A stretch of DNA of 64,000 nucleotides from Flavobacteriaceae bacterium UBA3356 (GCA_002360635.1 DEQW01000001.1:932036-996035); one strand, 5' to 3'; numbered from the stretch's first letter, positions 10,381 to 20,183 are shown. Program-made: numbers and translations. The notes: generated from the sequence alone by a model not told the origin.

Positions 10381-11262
10381 ATGAGTTCAGAAACCAATGG
10401 AACCAAGTTTAAAATACTTATAGGAGTATTATCTGTATTGTTGATTGCACTTGCCGTTTACACTGTCTCTCTTTACAATGATAGTAAAGATAAGGTAACG
10501 GGGCTTGAGCAACAAAAAGAAACAATTGAAAATGAGTTGGAAGAACTTATCGCTAATTACGATGAGGTAATTCAAGATAACGAGTTAAAGGACAAGGATC
10601 TTTTAGCAGCTCGTGACCGAATAGAAGTTCTTCTAGACTCGGTTAAAGACGCAGAAGCTAACGTGCTTTTAATAGAAAGGTATAAAGCTGAAGTAGGAAG
10701 ATTGAAAAATGAACGTAAAATGCTTTTTAAACGAGCCGACAGTCTAATAGCCGTGAACAAACGGATTTCCATGGAGCGTGATAGTACAACCACAGCGTTA
10801 AACGAAACGATAAAGGTTGTAGATTCTGTAAGTGAAGAAAATACTACTATGGCCGAAACTATTAAAAAAGGGTCAATAGTTAAAGCAACCGACTTAAGGG
10901 GAGAAGCAGTGATTATACGTAACAGTGGTAAAATAGTGGATACCCGAAGAGCGAGCAGAGCCGATAAAATACGTGCCTGTTTTACCCTAGCACCAAATGC
11001 CATTGCAAAAAGTGGAGACCGTGATTTATATGTACAAGTAATCAATCCAAAAAACAACTTATTAGGAGTTAAAGAAACTATCGGTTTTGATGGCAGTATA
11101 CTTAACTACAGTGCCAAGACAACTGTTTTTTACGAGAATGAAGAATTGGATGTTTGTGTGCTAGTAGATGCTACTGAAAACAATCTTATAGAAGGACGCT
11201 ACGTAGTAAATGTTTTTGATGGTAAAACACAAGTAGCCACTACAACTATGGAATTAAAATAA
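10381..11262 (+). CDS. Membrane-anchored coiled-coil protein, conserved in flavobacteria
   Basis: 293 residues. One N-terminal membrane helix (FKILIGVLSVLLIALAVYTV) leads into a long heptad-rich coiled coil (about 35-170, for example KETIENELEELIANYDEVIQ). A compact beta-rich C-terminal domain ends in RYVVNVFDGKTQVATTTMEL. Orthologues are often labelled chromosome-segregation-like because of the coiled coil alone. I see no ATPase motif and do not assign a function. The topology suggests a trimer or dimer projecting into the periplasm. A terminator shared with no other gene follows. Confidence 0.7.
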   Translation: MSSETNGTKFKILIGVLSVLLIALAVYTVSLYNDSKDKVTGLEQQKETIENELEELIANYDEVIQDNELKDKDLLAARDRIEVLLDSVKDAEANVLLIERYKAEVGRLKNERKMLFKRADSLIAVNKRISMERDSTTTALNETIKVVDSVSEENTTMAETIKKGSIVKATDLRGEAVIIRNSGKIVDTRRASRADKIRACFTLAPNAIAKSGDRDLYVQVINPKNNLLGVKETIGFDGSILNYSAKTTVFYENEELDVCVLVDATENNLIEGRYVVNVFDGKTQVATTTMELK

Positions 11263-11281
11263 TAACAATAATAAATTTATT

Positions 11282-11313
11282 AAACCGCTACGTGTTATCG
11301 TAGCGGTTTTTTT
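11282..11313 (+). terminator. Intrinsic terminator upstream of glyS
   Basis: An 11-bp stem AAACCGCTACG / CGTAGCGGTTT with a 6-nt loop and a T run. The T run runs into the -7 box of glyS. Confidence 0.9.
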
Positions 11314-11320
11314 ATTTTTG
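11313..11320 (+). promoter_or_regulatory. -7 box of glyS, leaderless geometry
   Basis: TATTTTTG (exact TAnnTTTG) ends 4 nt (CGCT) before the ATG at 11325 and is carved out of the T tract of the preceding terminator. The start codon is secure because the protein aligns from its first residues, so the mRNA probably starts at or next to the AUG. Confidence 0.6.
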
Positions 11321-11324
11321 CGCT

Positions 11325-12860
11325 ATGGCAAATAACGAAGATCATTTTAAAAAGGTAGTCTCCCACGCAAAAGAGTATGGATATGTTTTTGCGTCCAGTG
11401 AAATATATGATGGCCTTAGCGCCGTGTATGATTATGCACAAAATGGAGTAGAACTTAAAAATAACATACGTGAGTATTGGTGGCGAAGTATGGTGTATAT
11501 GCACCAAAATATCGTTGGGATCGATGCCTCCATACTTATGCATCCAACTACTTGGAAGGCCTCTGGTCACGTCGATGCCTTTACCGACCCTTTAATAGAT
11601 AACAAAGACTCAAAAAAGAGATACCGAGCCGATGTATTGATTGAAGATTATGCCGAAAAATTGGAGCAAAAGGCCCAAAAAGAAATAAAGAAAGCGAAAA
11701 AACGATTTGGCGATGATTTTGATGAAGCTGAATTTGTAAGTACGCATCCAAGAGTCGTTCGTTATCGAAAGGAACAAAAAGAAATTTTAAGCCGCATGGC
11801 AAAATCGCTTGCAGCTGAAGACTTAAAAGACGTTAAAGCCCTTATTGAAGAATTAGGTATCGCTTGTCCTGAAACCGGAAGTAAAAACTGGACCGAAGTA
11901 CGTCAGTTTAACTTAATGTTTGGTACTAAGCTAGGTGCTTCTGCAGAAAATGCAACCGATTTATATTTACGTCCGGAAACTGCACAAGGTATTTTTGTAA
12001 ACTTCTTGAACGTTCAAAAAACCGGTCGAATGAAAATACCATTTGGTATTGCACAAACCGGTAAAGCCTTCAGAAATGAAATTGTAGCACGCCAATTTAT
12101 ATTCCGTATGCGGGAGTTTGAGCAAATGGAAATGCAATTTTTTGTACGTCCAGGCGAAGAATTAAAATGGTACGAATACTGGAAAGAAACCCGTTTAAAA
12201 TGGCATCTTTCTTTGGGTATGGGAGAAGAAAACTACCGTTTTCACGACCACGAAAAATTAGCACACTATGCTAATGCCGCGGCAGATATAGAGTTTAATT
12301 TCCCTTTCGGATTTAAAGAATTGGAAGGAATACACTCCCGTACTGATTTTGATTTAAAAGCACACGAAGAGCACAGTGGTAAAAAACTTCAGTTTTTCGA
12401 TCCCGAGTTAAAGAAAAATTACGTTCCTTATGTAGTTGAGACATCAATCGGGCTAGATAGAATGTTCTTGGCAGTATTGAGCAATTCTTTAGAAGAAGAA
12501 GAGTTGGAAGGCGGAACTACACGAACCGTTTTAAAAATACCGGCCATATTAGCTCCAACCAAAGCCGCTATTTTACCATTAATTAAAAGAGATGGTTTGC
12601 CAGAGATAGCTGAAAAAATAATTGAGGAACTACAATGGGATTATAATGTGGTGTATGATGAAAAAGATGCTGTGGGAAGACGTTATCGTCGTCAAGATGC
12701 CGCTGGAACTCCTTATTGCATTACGGTAGATCATCAAACAATAGAAGATAATACTGTAACAATACGTGATCGCGATACGATGGAACAAGAGCGAATTGCT
12801 ATTTCAGAAATTTCAGAAAAACTGAAAAGGAGCATTTCTTTTAAAGATTGGCTTCAGTAA
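11325..12860 (+). CDS. glyS: Glycyl-tRNA synthetase, homodimeric type
   Basis: 511 residues, a class II synthetase of the single-chain (alpha2) type. The N-terminus FKKVVSHAKEYGYVFASSEI is typical. Motif 2 appears as GKAFRNEIVARQFIFRMREF, and motif 3 as SIGLDRMFLAVL. The C-terminal anticodon-binding domain starts at about residue 400 (LAPTKAAILPLIKRDGLPEI). The enzyme charges tRNA-Gly in the cytoplasm. The usual family symbol is glyQS or glyS. A terminator hairpin lies 20 bp after the stop. Confidence 0.96.
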   Translation: MANNEDHFKKVVSHAKEYGYVFASSEIYDGLSAVYDYAQNGVELKNNIREYWWRSMVYMHQNIVGIDASILMHPTTWKASGHVDAFTDPLIDNKDSKKRYRADVLIEDYAEKLEQKAQKEIKKAKKRFGDDFDEAEFVSTHPRVVRYRKEQKEILSRMAKSLAAEDLKDVKALIEELGIACPETGSKNWTEVRQFNLMFGTKLGASAENATDLYLRPETAQGIFVNFLNVQKTGRMKIPFGIAQTGKAFRNEIVARQFIFRMREFEQMEMQFFVRPGEELKWYEYWKETRLKWHLSLGMGEENYRFHDHEKLAHYANAAADIEFNFPFGFKELEGIHSRTDFDLKAHEEHSGKKLQFFDPELKKNYVPYVVETSIGLDRMFLAVLSNSLEEEELEGGTTRTVLKIPAILAPTKAAILPLIKRDGLPEIAEKIIEELQWDYNVVYDEKDAVGRRYRRQDAAGTPYCITVDHQTIEDNTVTIRDRDTMEQERIAISEISEKLKRSISFKDWLQ

Positions 12861-12880
12861 GAAAAGCTACATAAAGTAAT

Positions 12881-12911
12881 AAAAGAGCAGGATGTTATTC
12901 TGCTCTTTTTT
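12881..12911. terminator. Bidirectional terminator between glyS and the convergent lipoprotein
   Basis: A 10-bp stem AAAAGAGCAG / CTGCTCTTTT with a 9-nt loop and T runs on both sides. The stop codon of the minus-strand gene lies inside the loop, so one arm encodes its last residues. Confidence 0.85.
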
Positions 12912-13254
12912 GTATTTCAGAAACAAATACGGGATTGGCTTTTACACAACGGTTCATTCTTCGTAATGGATTGAACTGAAACCAAACTTTTTCACCATCC
13001 GTTTTATAGCTTTCTTCTAAATTTATAGGGTCGTAATACGTATCTTCTTGTTCAAGCTTGATGGTGTAAGGGCAATCGCCTTCTTCATTTGAATATACAA
13101 CAACTCCTTTTTTAAACCCGGCATTCATCATTTTTTGTTCGTTTTGTGTTTCTACCGAAGTCATATTACTGTTGTCTGAGGTTGTTTCTTTAGAGCTATT
13201 GCAAGCTATTGCGAATAAAAAAAGGAATCCAAAGCTAAATTTTAGTAGTGTCAT
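12895..13254 (-). CDS. Small lipoprotein, unknown function
   Basis: 119 residues with a lipoprotein signal peptide ending LFAIAC (Cys18), followed by a Ser/Thr/Asn-rich linker (NSSKETTSDNSNMTSVETQN). A compact domain with two further cysteines (GDCPYTI, MNRCVKA) could form a disulfide in the periplasm. No catalytic motif is seen. The last codons form the arm of the shared terminator. I do not recognise a characterised family. Confidence 0.7.
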   Translation of the reverse strand: MTLLKFSFGFLFLFAIACNSSKETTSDNSNMTSVETQNEQKMMNAGFKKGVVVYSNEEGDCPYTIKLEQEDTYYDPINLEESYKTDGEKVWFQFNPLRRMNRCVKANPVFVSEIQKRAE

Positions 13255-13423
13255 TAATATTAGGTTTTGTTTTACGATAGGTTAATTTACAAATAATGTG
13301 CCTTAGAAAATAATTTTTTGAGTTTTAAACAAGATAAAGTTAGTAGAGCATGATCAACTTGATATTTAAACCCTTATAGCACCATAATTAGTTGAGTGCT
13401 ATAAATTTTAACGCAAAGCTCTC

Positions 13424-13453
13424 TTGTATTCTAAAGAAGACGTTGTATTTTTA
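13424..13453 (+). promoter_or_regulatory. Candidate promoter of the T9SS-secreted protein
   Basis: TTG at 13424-13426, 19 bp, then TATTTTTA at 13446-13453 (one mismatch from TAnnTTTG); the proposed start codon is at 13488. The 13255-13423 stretch holds nothing else recognisable. Confidence 0.4.
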
Positions 13454-13487
13454 TAGAATTAAGAAATTATTAACTAAAACTAATAGA

Positions 13488-16418
13488 ATGAAGTTAAAAC
13501 TATCCCTACTAGTGTTATTTGTACTGACAGTTTTTTCAGTAAAAGCACAAGACAGAGATGGAGAAAAACCCACGTTTATAGGAAAAGCTCTTTCCATGCA
13601 ACACGTTCCTTCCATTTCTTCACAAACAAATCTTCCACCTGCTAGAACTAAAGAGCGGGAAATGAACGATGCACGATCGTCTAAAAACAATGTAATACCT
13701 GGAAAAGATCCACAAACTGAGAACGATTATTTTGTGCGTAACCCTCATAGATTAGCAGGTAAAATACCTGGAAAAGAGCCAAGTTTGGTGTTCGATGCAG
13801 CGTCGTCAAATTCTTCGCCTACCGATCCAGCTTTAGCAGTTGGTCCTGATCATGTATTTGTGGTTTTTAACACGGGTTTTATAATTTATGATAAAGCAGG
13901 TAATGCGTTAACAAACCAAATAGCACCTAATCCAACCATTTTTCCAAATGGAGGATGCTGTGATCTTACGGTTTCGTATGATAATGCTGCAGATCGTTGG
14001 GTAATAACCTTTTTAGGAGCTGGAGCGCAAGTTGCAGTATCTGATGGTCCCGACCCAGTAAATGATGGGTGGTATACGTATACAATTCCTTCTGTAAATG
14101 ATTATCAAAAGCTTTCAGTATGGAGTGATGGATATTATATTACAGATAACACTTCAAATGCTAATAATCGTATCTATGCTTTAGAACGGGATGCAATGTT
14201 AGCAGGTGATCCTAATGCACAGATAATTGGATTTCCGCTTCCTGGAATAGAAACTAGTGGTTTTTACAGTCCTCAAGCAATAAATGTTACTGACGATAAT
14301 CTACCAGCAGCTGGTAGTGCTCCTATTGTATACCTTCAAGATGATGCTTGGGGCGGAGTATCGGAAGATCACGTAAAGTTATGGACAGTTGATGTGGATT
14401 GGGATACTCCAGGAAACTCATCTATTTCACAACCTAATGAACTTGTAACAACACCATTTATCTCTGTTTTTGATGGAGGAAGTTTTTCAAACTTAACCCA
14501 ACCTGGAGGAGGTATAGCGATTGATGCATTACAAGCAACTATTATGAATCAAGCACAGTTCAGAAAATTTTCTGGGCATAACTCTGCTGTTTTTAACTTT
14601 GTTGTTGATACTGATGCTTCTGGAGGAGAATTGGCTGGTATTCGTTGGTTTGAATTACGTCAGTCGGGCGATGGACAGCCTTGGACTATTCATCAAGAAG
14701 GAACCTATACTTCACCAGATGGAAAACACGCTTGGCACGGAAGTATGATGATGGACCTTCAAGGTAATATAGGTATGGGATATACAGCAATGGCTGGTCC
14801 AGACACCCCAAACCCAACCGATTTTAGAGTGAGTTCGTATTATACAGGTAGATTTGCAAGCGATCCTTTAAATACAATGACAGTTTCAGAAGAACTTATC
14901 GCAGCTGGTAATCAAAATATACCAGGTTTAAGGTATGGTGACTATAGTAAAATAGATCTAGACCCGAACAATGATAAAGAGTTTTGGTTTATCAATGAAT
15001 ATATGAACAGCGGCAGAAAAGATGTTGTGGGTGTATTCCAAATTGCACCAAACTTTAATGATGATGTAGGAGTAGTTAGTATTGACGAACCAGTTACCGG
15101 AACACTTTCAGCAAGTGAAGAAGTAACGGTTACCATCTTCAATTTTGGTCAAAATGCAGCTTCTAACTTTGATGTAACTTTCCAAGTGGATGGTGGAGCA
15201 GTAGTAACCGAAACATTTGCGGGCCCATTGGCTTCTGCAACTTCAACGCAATATACATTTACTGCTACTGCAGATCTATCAACAGTTGGGCAAACGTATT
15301 CCATTACAGCATCTACAGATTATAGTGCTGATGAAGACAATACCAACGATGCTACAACAAAAGAAGTAACATATTTAGAACCAAATGATATTGGAGTTAC
15401 TGCTATTACATCACCAAATTCAGGTGAAAATTTATCAGCATCTGAAACTGTTAGCGTTACTATCAACAATTTTGGTGGGGAGCCACAGTCAAATTTTGAT
15501 GTTTCTTATGATGTTAATGGAACCGTTGTAACAGAAACCGTTGCAGGGCCTCTCAATGGAAATTCGCAAATGAGTTATACATTTACCGAGACGGCAGATC
15601 TTTCTGCTTTTGGAACGTATAATTTCACAGCGACAACTTCTTTAGCTGGAGACAGTGACACAAGTAATGATGAAACTACAAAAGTAGTAGTTAATGTAAA
15701 CTGTCAGCCACAATCTAATTGTACGTTGGGCGATGGTATCCGTTTGGTCCAATTAGGTGATATAGATAACCCTTCTGGTTGTGATCCTAATGGATACGGT
15801 GATTACACAAACCTTTCTACAGATCTTGAAATTGACACAACTAACGACCTAACAATTACAACAGAATATGGCAATCAGTTTGTGCGTGTGTGGATTGACT
15901 TTAACGATGATTTTGTGTTCACAACAGATGAGTTGGTAGTTGACAATTATGAAATTGCAGATGAACAAGGCGCTGGAACATATACTGAAACGATGGACCT
16001 TGTCGTGCCAGCAGATGCTGCTTTAGGGCAACATTTAATGCGTATTAAAACAAATTGGAACAATCCAGTGCCAAATGATGCTTGTGAAGAAACCACTTAT
16101 GGTGAAACAGAAGATTATATGGTAAATATCTTTGATCCATTAGGTGTTAATGACAATCCATTTGCTGAAGCAGAATTCACAGTACTTAAAACTGGAAAAA
16201 ACATCTATGATGTTTCTTTAGATACACAATCAGTTACAGGAAAATTAGAACTTTCAGTTTACAATGTTCTTGGACAACGATTAGTGTACAGAGTACTTGA
16301 AAACGAAGGAAATGGTTACAATCACCAATTAAATATGACTTACGTTCAAAGTGGGGTATATTTAGTAAAATTAGGTAATGGTGAAATAGGCAAAGTAAAA
16401 CGAATTGTCGTTGAATAA
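13488..16418 (+). CDS. T9SS-secreted protein with CARDB and GEVED domains
   Basis: ATG 13488 is chosen because it opens a signal peptide (MKLKLSLLVLFVLTVFSVKA) directly; upstream in-frame codons give no signal. The protein has about 976 residues. Order: a large N-terminal beta-rich domain with NSSPTDPALAVGPDHVFVVF (about 35-510); two CARDB-type adhesion repeats starting VGVVSIDEPVTG and IGVTAITSPNSG; a GEVED domain (VWIDFNDDFVF ... ETEDYMVNI); and a C-terminal type IX sorting domain (LSVYNVLGQRLV, SGVYLVKLGNG, KRIVVE). It should cross the outer membrane through the PorSS/T9SS and be anchored or released at the cell surface. Adhesion or binding is likely; a catalytic role cannot be shown. Confidence 0.85.
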   Translation: MKLKLSLLVLFVLTVFSVKAQDRDGEKPTFIGKALSMQHVPSISSQTNLPPARTKEREMNDARSSKNNVIPGKDPQTENDYFVRNPHRLAGKIPGKEPSLVFDAASSNSSPTDPALAVGPDHVFVVFNTGFIIYDKAGNALTNQIAPNPTIFPNGGCCDLTVSYDNAADRWVITFLGAGAQVAVSDGPDPVNDGWYTYTIPSVNDYQKLSVWSDGYYITDNTSNANNRIYALERDAMLAGDPNAQIIGFPLPGIETSGFYSPQAINVTDDNLPAAGSAPIVYLQDDAWGGVSEDHVKLWTVDVDWDTPGNSSISQPNELVTTPFISVFDGGSFSNLTQPGGGIAIDALQATIMNQAQFRKFSGHNSAVFNFVVDTDASGGELAGIRWFELRQSGDGQPWTIHQEGTYTSPDGKHAWHGSMMMDLQGNIGMGYTAMAGPDTPNPTDFRVSSYYTGRFASDPLNTMTVSEELIAAGNQNIPGLRYGDYSKIDLDPNNDKEFWFINEYMNSGRKDVVGVFQIAPNFNDDVGVVSIDEPVTGTLSASEEVTVTIFNFGQNAASNFDVTFQVDGGAVVTETFAGPLASATSTQYTFTATADLSTVGQTYSITASTDYSADEDNTNDATTKEVTYLEPNDIGVTAITSPNSGENLSASETVSVTINNFGGEPQSNFDVSYDVNGTVVTETVAGPLNGNSQMSYTFTETADLSAFGTYNFTATTSLAGDSDTSNDETTKVVVNVNCQPQSNCTLGDGIRLVQLGDIDNPSGCDPNGYGDYTNLSTDLEIDTTNDLTITTEYGNQFVRVWIDFNDDFVFTTDELVVDNYEIADEQGAGTYTETMDLVVPADAALGQHLMRIKTNWNNPVPNDACEETTYGETEDYMVNIFDPLGVNDNPFAEAEFTVLKTGKNIYDVSLDTQSVTGKLELSVYNVLGQRLVYRVLENEGNGYNHQLNMTYVQSGVYLVKLGNGEIGKVKRIVVE

Positions 16419-16442
16419 TTATCTTATTTAAATAAATAATTG

Positions 16443-16474
16443 AAAAAGCGGAACTATTAGTTCCGCTTTTTTTA
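16443..16474. terminator. Bidirectional terminator
   Basis: A 12-bp stem AAAAAGCGGAAC / GTTCCGCTTTTT with a 5-nt loop lies between two convergent genes, so it serves both. Confidence 0.9.
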
Positions 16475-16478
16475 TGCT

Positions 16479-19400
16479 TTAAAAATAAGCTCTCAACTGT
16501 ACACTTCCCGTATGCACCGTTTTTGAAGTTTCGCTCTTTCTCCCAAAATACGATAGATTAGCATCTAAATACTTCGTTATTCTTTTCTGAAACAATGCAC
16601 GCCACGTAAAGTTAGTTCCCGGCTGCAACCCTTCAAGCATTTGGTAGGCAACAGGTGAAAAAGCACTTCCTGTAAAATCGTTGGTGATGTAATTAAACTC
16701 TCCGTTCATTGATATTTTTTCAGCATTGCTATATGCAAACGAAACTCCTAATTTCTGTTGACTCAGCGCTTCCATATTCCCCAATACATTGTCCTTGTTT
16801 GCAAACTGATAAAATACATCAAAACGTGTCTGTCTATCCAATAAATAAGAAACTTTAGGTTGAAATTCATAGGTGTCCAACTTAAAATTTCGAGCTGGAA
16901 AATTTTCCGAAGTACTTTTATTATTGCCTAAAGCACCTGTCAAATTAAACAACCAGCTTTCCCACACTTTATGGTTAAACTTTACTTGGTGACTTTGCAA
17001 TGTGTTTTTCTGAAGCCCTACCGACAGTAAATTATTACTTGAAGAAGAAATATAGGTATAACTCGTTGTGTAACGCTGCTTACCTCGGTTGAAGAACAAC
17101 GCATTCCTAAAGTTGAGGTTCAAACCTAATTGATCATCGCCGCCATCTTCAAAAGGATTAATATTAAACCCATCATTATCGCGCCTTACTTTTCGGTCAA
17201 TTACATAAGATGTCTGATTATAAAATTGAGAAATCACCTTAAAAATCCCTTCTTTATTAGACCATTGTTGCGGATTGAGCGTTACAATCTGGCTGAATTT
17301 ATTCTGTCTAATCTTCACAAAAATTTGATTGGGCAATAAAACCCTAACATATTCTGCCTGGTCTTGAAACTGCGCTACTTCAAATTCTTCCAGATCTTGA
17401 ATGCCGTTGTTGTTATAATCGTTCCAAGTGTACACACCTTGCCCTGGGTCTACTTTTACATATGTAAATTCCTGTTGTGGCACCACACCGTTATTAGATT
17501 CTAGTGTGGTATTAAGGCGTATTCCGTTATCTAACAAAGATTGATTGTAGATAATTCGGGAGTTCAACGATTTCTCAAGTTGTTCTTCACGCCTAGGTTC
17601 AATAAGGTTTAAGGTACTAAAACTTGTTGTATCGCTACTTTCTATAGCTTCCCGTTTTAAAACCCGGTAATTAGCAAATACCGAAAGCTGTGTGTTCTCA
17701 GTACTTATAAGCTTCGACTTCATAAAATAGGTGTTCGAGCTGTTTACTTTCTGAAGGGTGGCGTTACTAATACTATCGTTAATTTGGTGTCTATACCCAG
17801 CTTCTACAAAAACATTCGTGCTATCGCCAATACCTGCAAAACCTTCATACGACTGAAATTTCTGGCTTACAGGCGTTAATTGATCGTCTTCAATAGTTCG
17901 TACTTGATTGTCTTCATAACCTACTTTTCCACCTACCCAGCTTTTATTAAACGAATATGTCGTGGTATTTGCCAACCTTGTAAACTTACTGTCCAATGAG
18001 TCGGTTTTACTATTTAACAAACTTGCATTGGTTTGTATGCGAAGTTTTTTCAACTGAATAGCTGAAGAAACAACGTGTCTTACGCCGCTAAAGTTTTCAG
18101 AAAAATCTAAATTCTGAAATTCATACGTTGCGCCACCAATTTCGGGTTGAAAAAGTTCTACGCCACTGGTTATAAAGCGTTGATCACCCACTGGGTTAAT
18201 CAAATTCCAATCACGATTAAATTCAATATTGTACAAACGCTCAATGGTTCTGAAATTACGATTGATGAAATCTAACGTCCCGTATCCGTTTATTTGCAGC
18301 GTATCTTGTGTTTTTAATAGTTGCTGTTTAGCTGTTAAACGACCTGCAAAACCATCGTTGTCACCATCATCAAGATTTGAAAAAAGGTTAAGATCATTCT
18401 TACTTCCGGCAACCTCAAACCCAATATCTGTTTTTTCCGAAGGACGGTAATTTCCGTTTAAACCACCAATTTGCAGTTTTGTCGGGGCATTTAATTGAAT
18501 AATAGGCTCATAATTACCTTGCGGAACACCATTTATTGGTTGCACATATTCAAAAATTCGGCTAATGGCACTTTGATTGCTAATTACATAATTACCCTGA
18601 TTGTCGCCAACCAACGTAAACCGAACACTGAATAGTTCATCATCCGGATTGGTAGAAAAGACAAACACCTCTTGTCCATTAATAACTTCTTTTCTATATA
18701 AAATTTTATTTTCTGAATACGAGTCTGGAACAGCCGAAGGCGCTGTCATTGCGTCCATATCATCGCCAGCAGCTTGTAAAATAGCAACTTGCTCTTCAGA
18801 TAAGTTTTGTTGAAGCGGTTGGTTTTTGGCATCATTTTCAGAATAGACATACGTACCAAGATCTAACTTTTCGCTGCTGTAATTTCCGCCTCCATACCCA
18901 ATAAAGCGGGTGAAATTTCGGTCTGTATATTGATATTCAACCGAAATACGCATATTCGCCGTAATGGGATATGTTGAATTAAATGTAATTTCCCCAGCGT
19001 TGTAATCAATTACATAATCATTGTTTTCACCCCGCTGCAACAACAAACCATTTACATATACCCGTTCACTTCCCGAAACAATTAAAATGAATAATTCACC
19101 ATTGGGTCCCACTAATTTGTAGGGACCTTGATTTCCTTCCTGTCCTGTAAACTGACTTCGTTGAAAAACCCCGCGAACAATTGCACCACTGGCAAAAGCT
19201 GACGTTTTAGCGCCATTTTCGTGATCAAAAGTTCCGCCAAGGGCAATTCCTTGCACTTTTTTGTTAAAACGGCCAAAGTAACTGTTGTTGTTTTCAAGAT
19301 CTACATCACCGGCTCGTATTTTCCATTTGTCGCTATATAGTTCAATAAAAATTTGGTCAAACTCATCTAAACTTTGCGAATAACCGCCTTCTTGAGTAGG

Positions 19401-19949
19401 AATGTTAGCGTCTTGTATTGATGCCCGAATGGAAACTTTATCACTTAGCTTCCCAGTAATTTGAAGATCTAATTGCGAGTTTAGTACTGCATTTTGATTG
19501 TTTCCTATGGTAATGCCTCGCGAAATACTTCCCACGGTATTTAACCCATCAAAAGGCGTAAAGGTGTTGTCAGTGGTGCTTTCATCCAAGGAATATAGTT
19601 TCTCAATTGCACCAGTGTTTTCTACGATTAAATTTTTATCAAACGTATAATAGTCGCGAGTTAAAAAAAGCGGGTAGCGAAGGTATTCAATGGTAACAGA
19701 ATCTTGTGATTGTCGCATTTCTTCAGAAAAAACAACTGTTCCTTTTTCATAATCAACTGTATAAGAAAGCGAATCGATAACCGATCCTGTTTTATCCAAC
19801 ACCCGAAAACGAGACGGATTAATGCTAAAGCTATCCACAACAACCGTATCGGTTATAACCGCTCTTTTAGTTCGGTAATTAGATAAAGTATCCTGCGCAA
19901 AGCCAACTGCGGCCATAAAAAACGCTAAAAGAAACAGATACAACTTCAT
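16479..19949 (-). CDS. Very large outer-membrane beta-barrel protein, unknown function
   Basis: 1156 residues with a signal peptide (MKLYLFLLAFFMAAVGFAQ). The N-terminal third has repeated beta segments (GSISRGITIGNNQNAVLNSQ, KVSIRASIQDANIPTQEGGY, WKIRAGDVDLE) and a fold with SGSERVYVNGLLLQRGENND, as seen in several secretion- and usher-like Bacteroidota proteins. A D-rich, calcium-loop-like DYNNNGIQDLEEFE lies near residue 830. The last 250 residues alternate in hydrophobicity, end in LRAYF, and should form barrel strands with a terminal Phe. Conserved in flavobacteria but not characterised to my knowledge. Its size and layout recall SprA-like translocon parts, without full resemblance. Confidence 0.72.
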   Translation of the reverse strand: MKLYLFLLAFFMAAVGFAQDTLSNYRTKRAVITDTVVVDSFSINPSRFRVLDKTGSVIDSLSYTVDYEKGTVVFSEEMRQSQDSVTIEYLRYPLFLTRDYYTFDKNLIVENTGAIEKLYSLDESTTDNTFTPFDGLNTVGSISRGITIGNNQNAVLNSQLDLQITGKLSDKVSIRASIQDANIPTQEGGYSQSLDEFDQIFIELYSDKWKIRAGDVDLENNNSYFGRFNKKVQGIALGGTFDHENGAKTSAFASGAIVRGVFQRSQFTGQEGNQGPYKLVGPNGELFILIVSGSERVYVNGLLLQRGENNDYVIDYNAGEITFNSTYPITANMRISVEYQYTDRNFTRFIGYGGGNYSSEKLDLGTYVYSENDAKNQPLQQNLSEEQVAILQAAGDDMDAMTAPSAVPDSYSENKILYRKEVINGQEVFVFSTNPDDELFSVRFTLVGDNQGNYVISNQSAISRIFEYVQPINGVPQGNYEPIIQLNAPTKLQIGGLNGNYRPSEKTDIGFEVAGSKNDLNLFSNLDDGDNDGFAGRLTAKQQLLKTQDTLQINGYGTLDFINRNFRTIERLYNIEFNRDWNLINPVGDQRFITSGVELFQPEIGGATYEFQNLDFSENFSGVRHVVSSAIQLKKLRIQTNASLLNSKTDSLDSKFTRLANTTTYSFNKSWVGGKVGYEDNQVRTIEDDQLTPVSQKFQSYEGFAGIGDSTNVFVEAGYRHQINDSISNATLQKVNSSNTYFMKSKLISTENTQLSVFANYRVLKREAIESSDTTSFSTLNLIEPRREEQLEKSLNSRIIYNQSLLDNGIRLNTTLESNNGVVPQQEFTYVKVDPGQGVYTWNDYNNNGIQDLEEFEVAQFQDQAEYVRVLLPNQIFVKIRQNKFSQIVTLNPQQWSNKEGIFKVISQFYNQTSYVIDRKVRRDNDGFNINPFEDGGDDQLGLNLNFRNALFFNRGKQRYTTSYTYISSSSNNLLSVGLQKNTLQSHQVKFNHKVWESWLFNLTGALGNNKSTSENFPARNFKLDTYEFQPKVSYLLDRQTRFDVFYQFANKDNVLGNMEALSQQKLGVSFAYSNAEKISMNGEFNYITNDFTGSAFSPVAYQMLEGLQPGTNFTWRALFQKRITKYLDANLSYFGRKSETSKTVHTGSVQLRAYF

Positions 19950-20038
19950 TACCTATACAACTTACTACAACTCTTTTTATTTTGTGGACTATTTTAAGAA
20001 AACCTTTCAGGTATTCCGTAGGGTACAAATGCAATTTA

Positions 20039-20058
20039 ATTCCTGCGTAGGCAGGAAT
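20039..20058. repeat. REP-like hairpin, copy 1
   Basis: ATTCCTGC-GTAG-GCAGGAAT, an 8-bp perfect stem with a 4-nt loop in the intergenic space upstream of xth. Its reverse complement closely matches copy 2 at 20164-20183. Confidence 0.65.
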
Positions 20059-20163
20059 CTTACCTAAACTAAGTATAAAGAATCAAATTTACCGTTGATC
20101 AAAGTATAATAGATTTTTTTAACTTGCCTTTTTTTATAAAAAGAATACGAACTTATTAAAAAG

Positions 20164-20183
20164 ATTCCCGTCTACACGGGAAA
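20164..20183. repeat. REP-like hairpin, copy 2, next to the xth start
   Basis: ATTCCCGT-CTAC-ACGGGAA, a 7-bp stem and 4-nt loop ending 5 nt before the ATG of xth. Compared with the reverse complement of copy 1, the differing stem positions change in pairs (T-A to C-G, C-G to T-A), so pairing is kept. Confidence 0.65.

Noticed and set aside
10572..11057. 161-codon open frame antisense to the coiled-coil gene
   Set aside because: It mirrors heptad codons on the other strand, lacks a signal, promoter or recognisable domain, and the sense gene is well supported.
13392..13487. N-terminal extension of the T9SS-secreted protein
   Set aside because: It would place a non-signal stretch before a clear signal peptide and starts without ATG upstream of the likely promoter.
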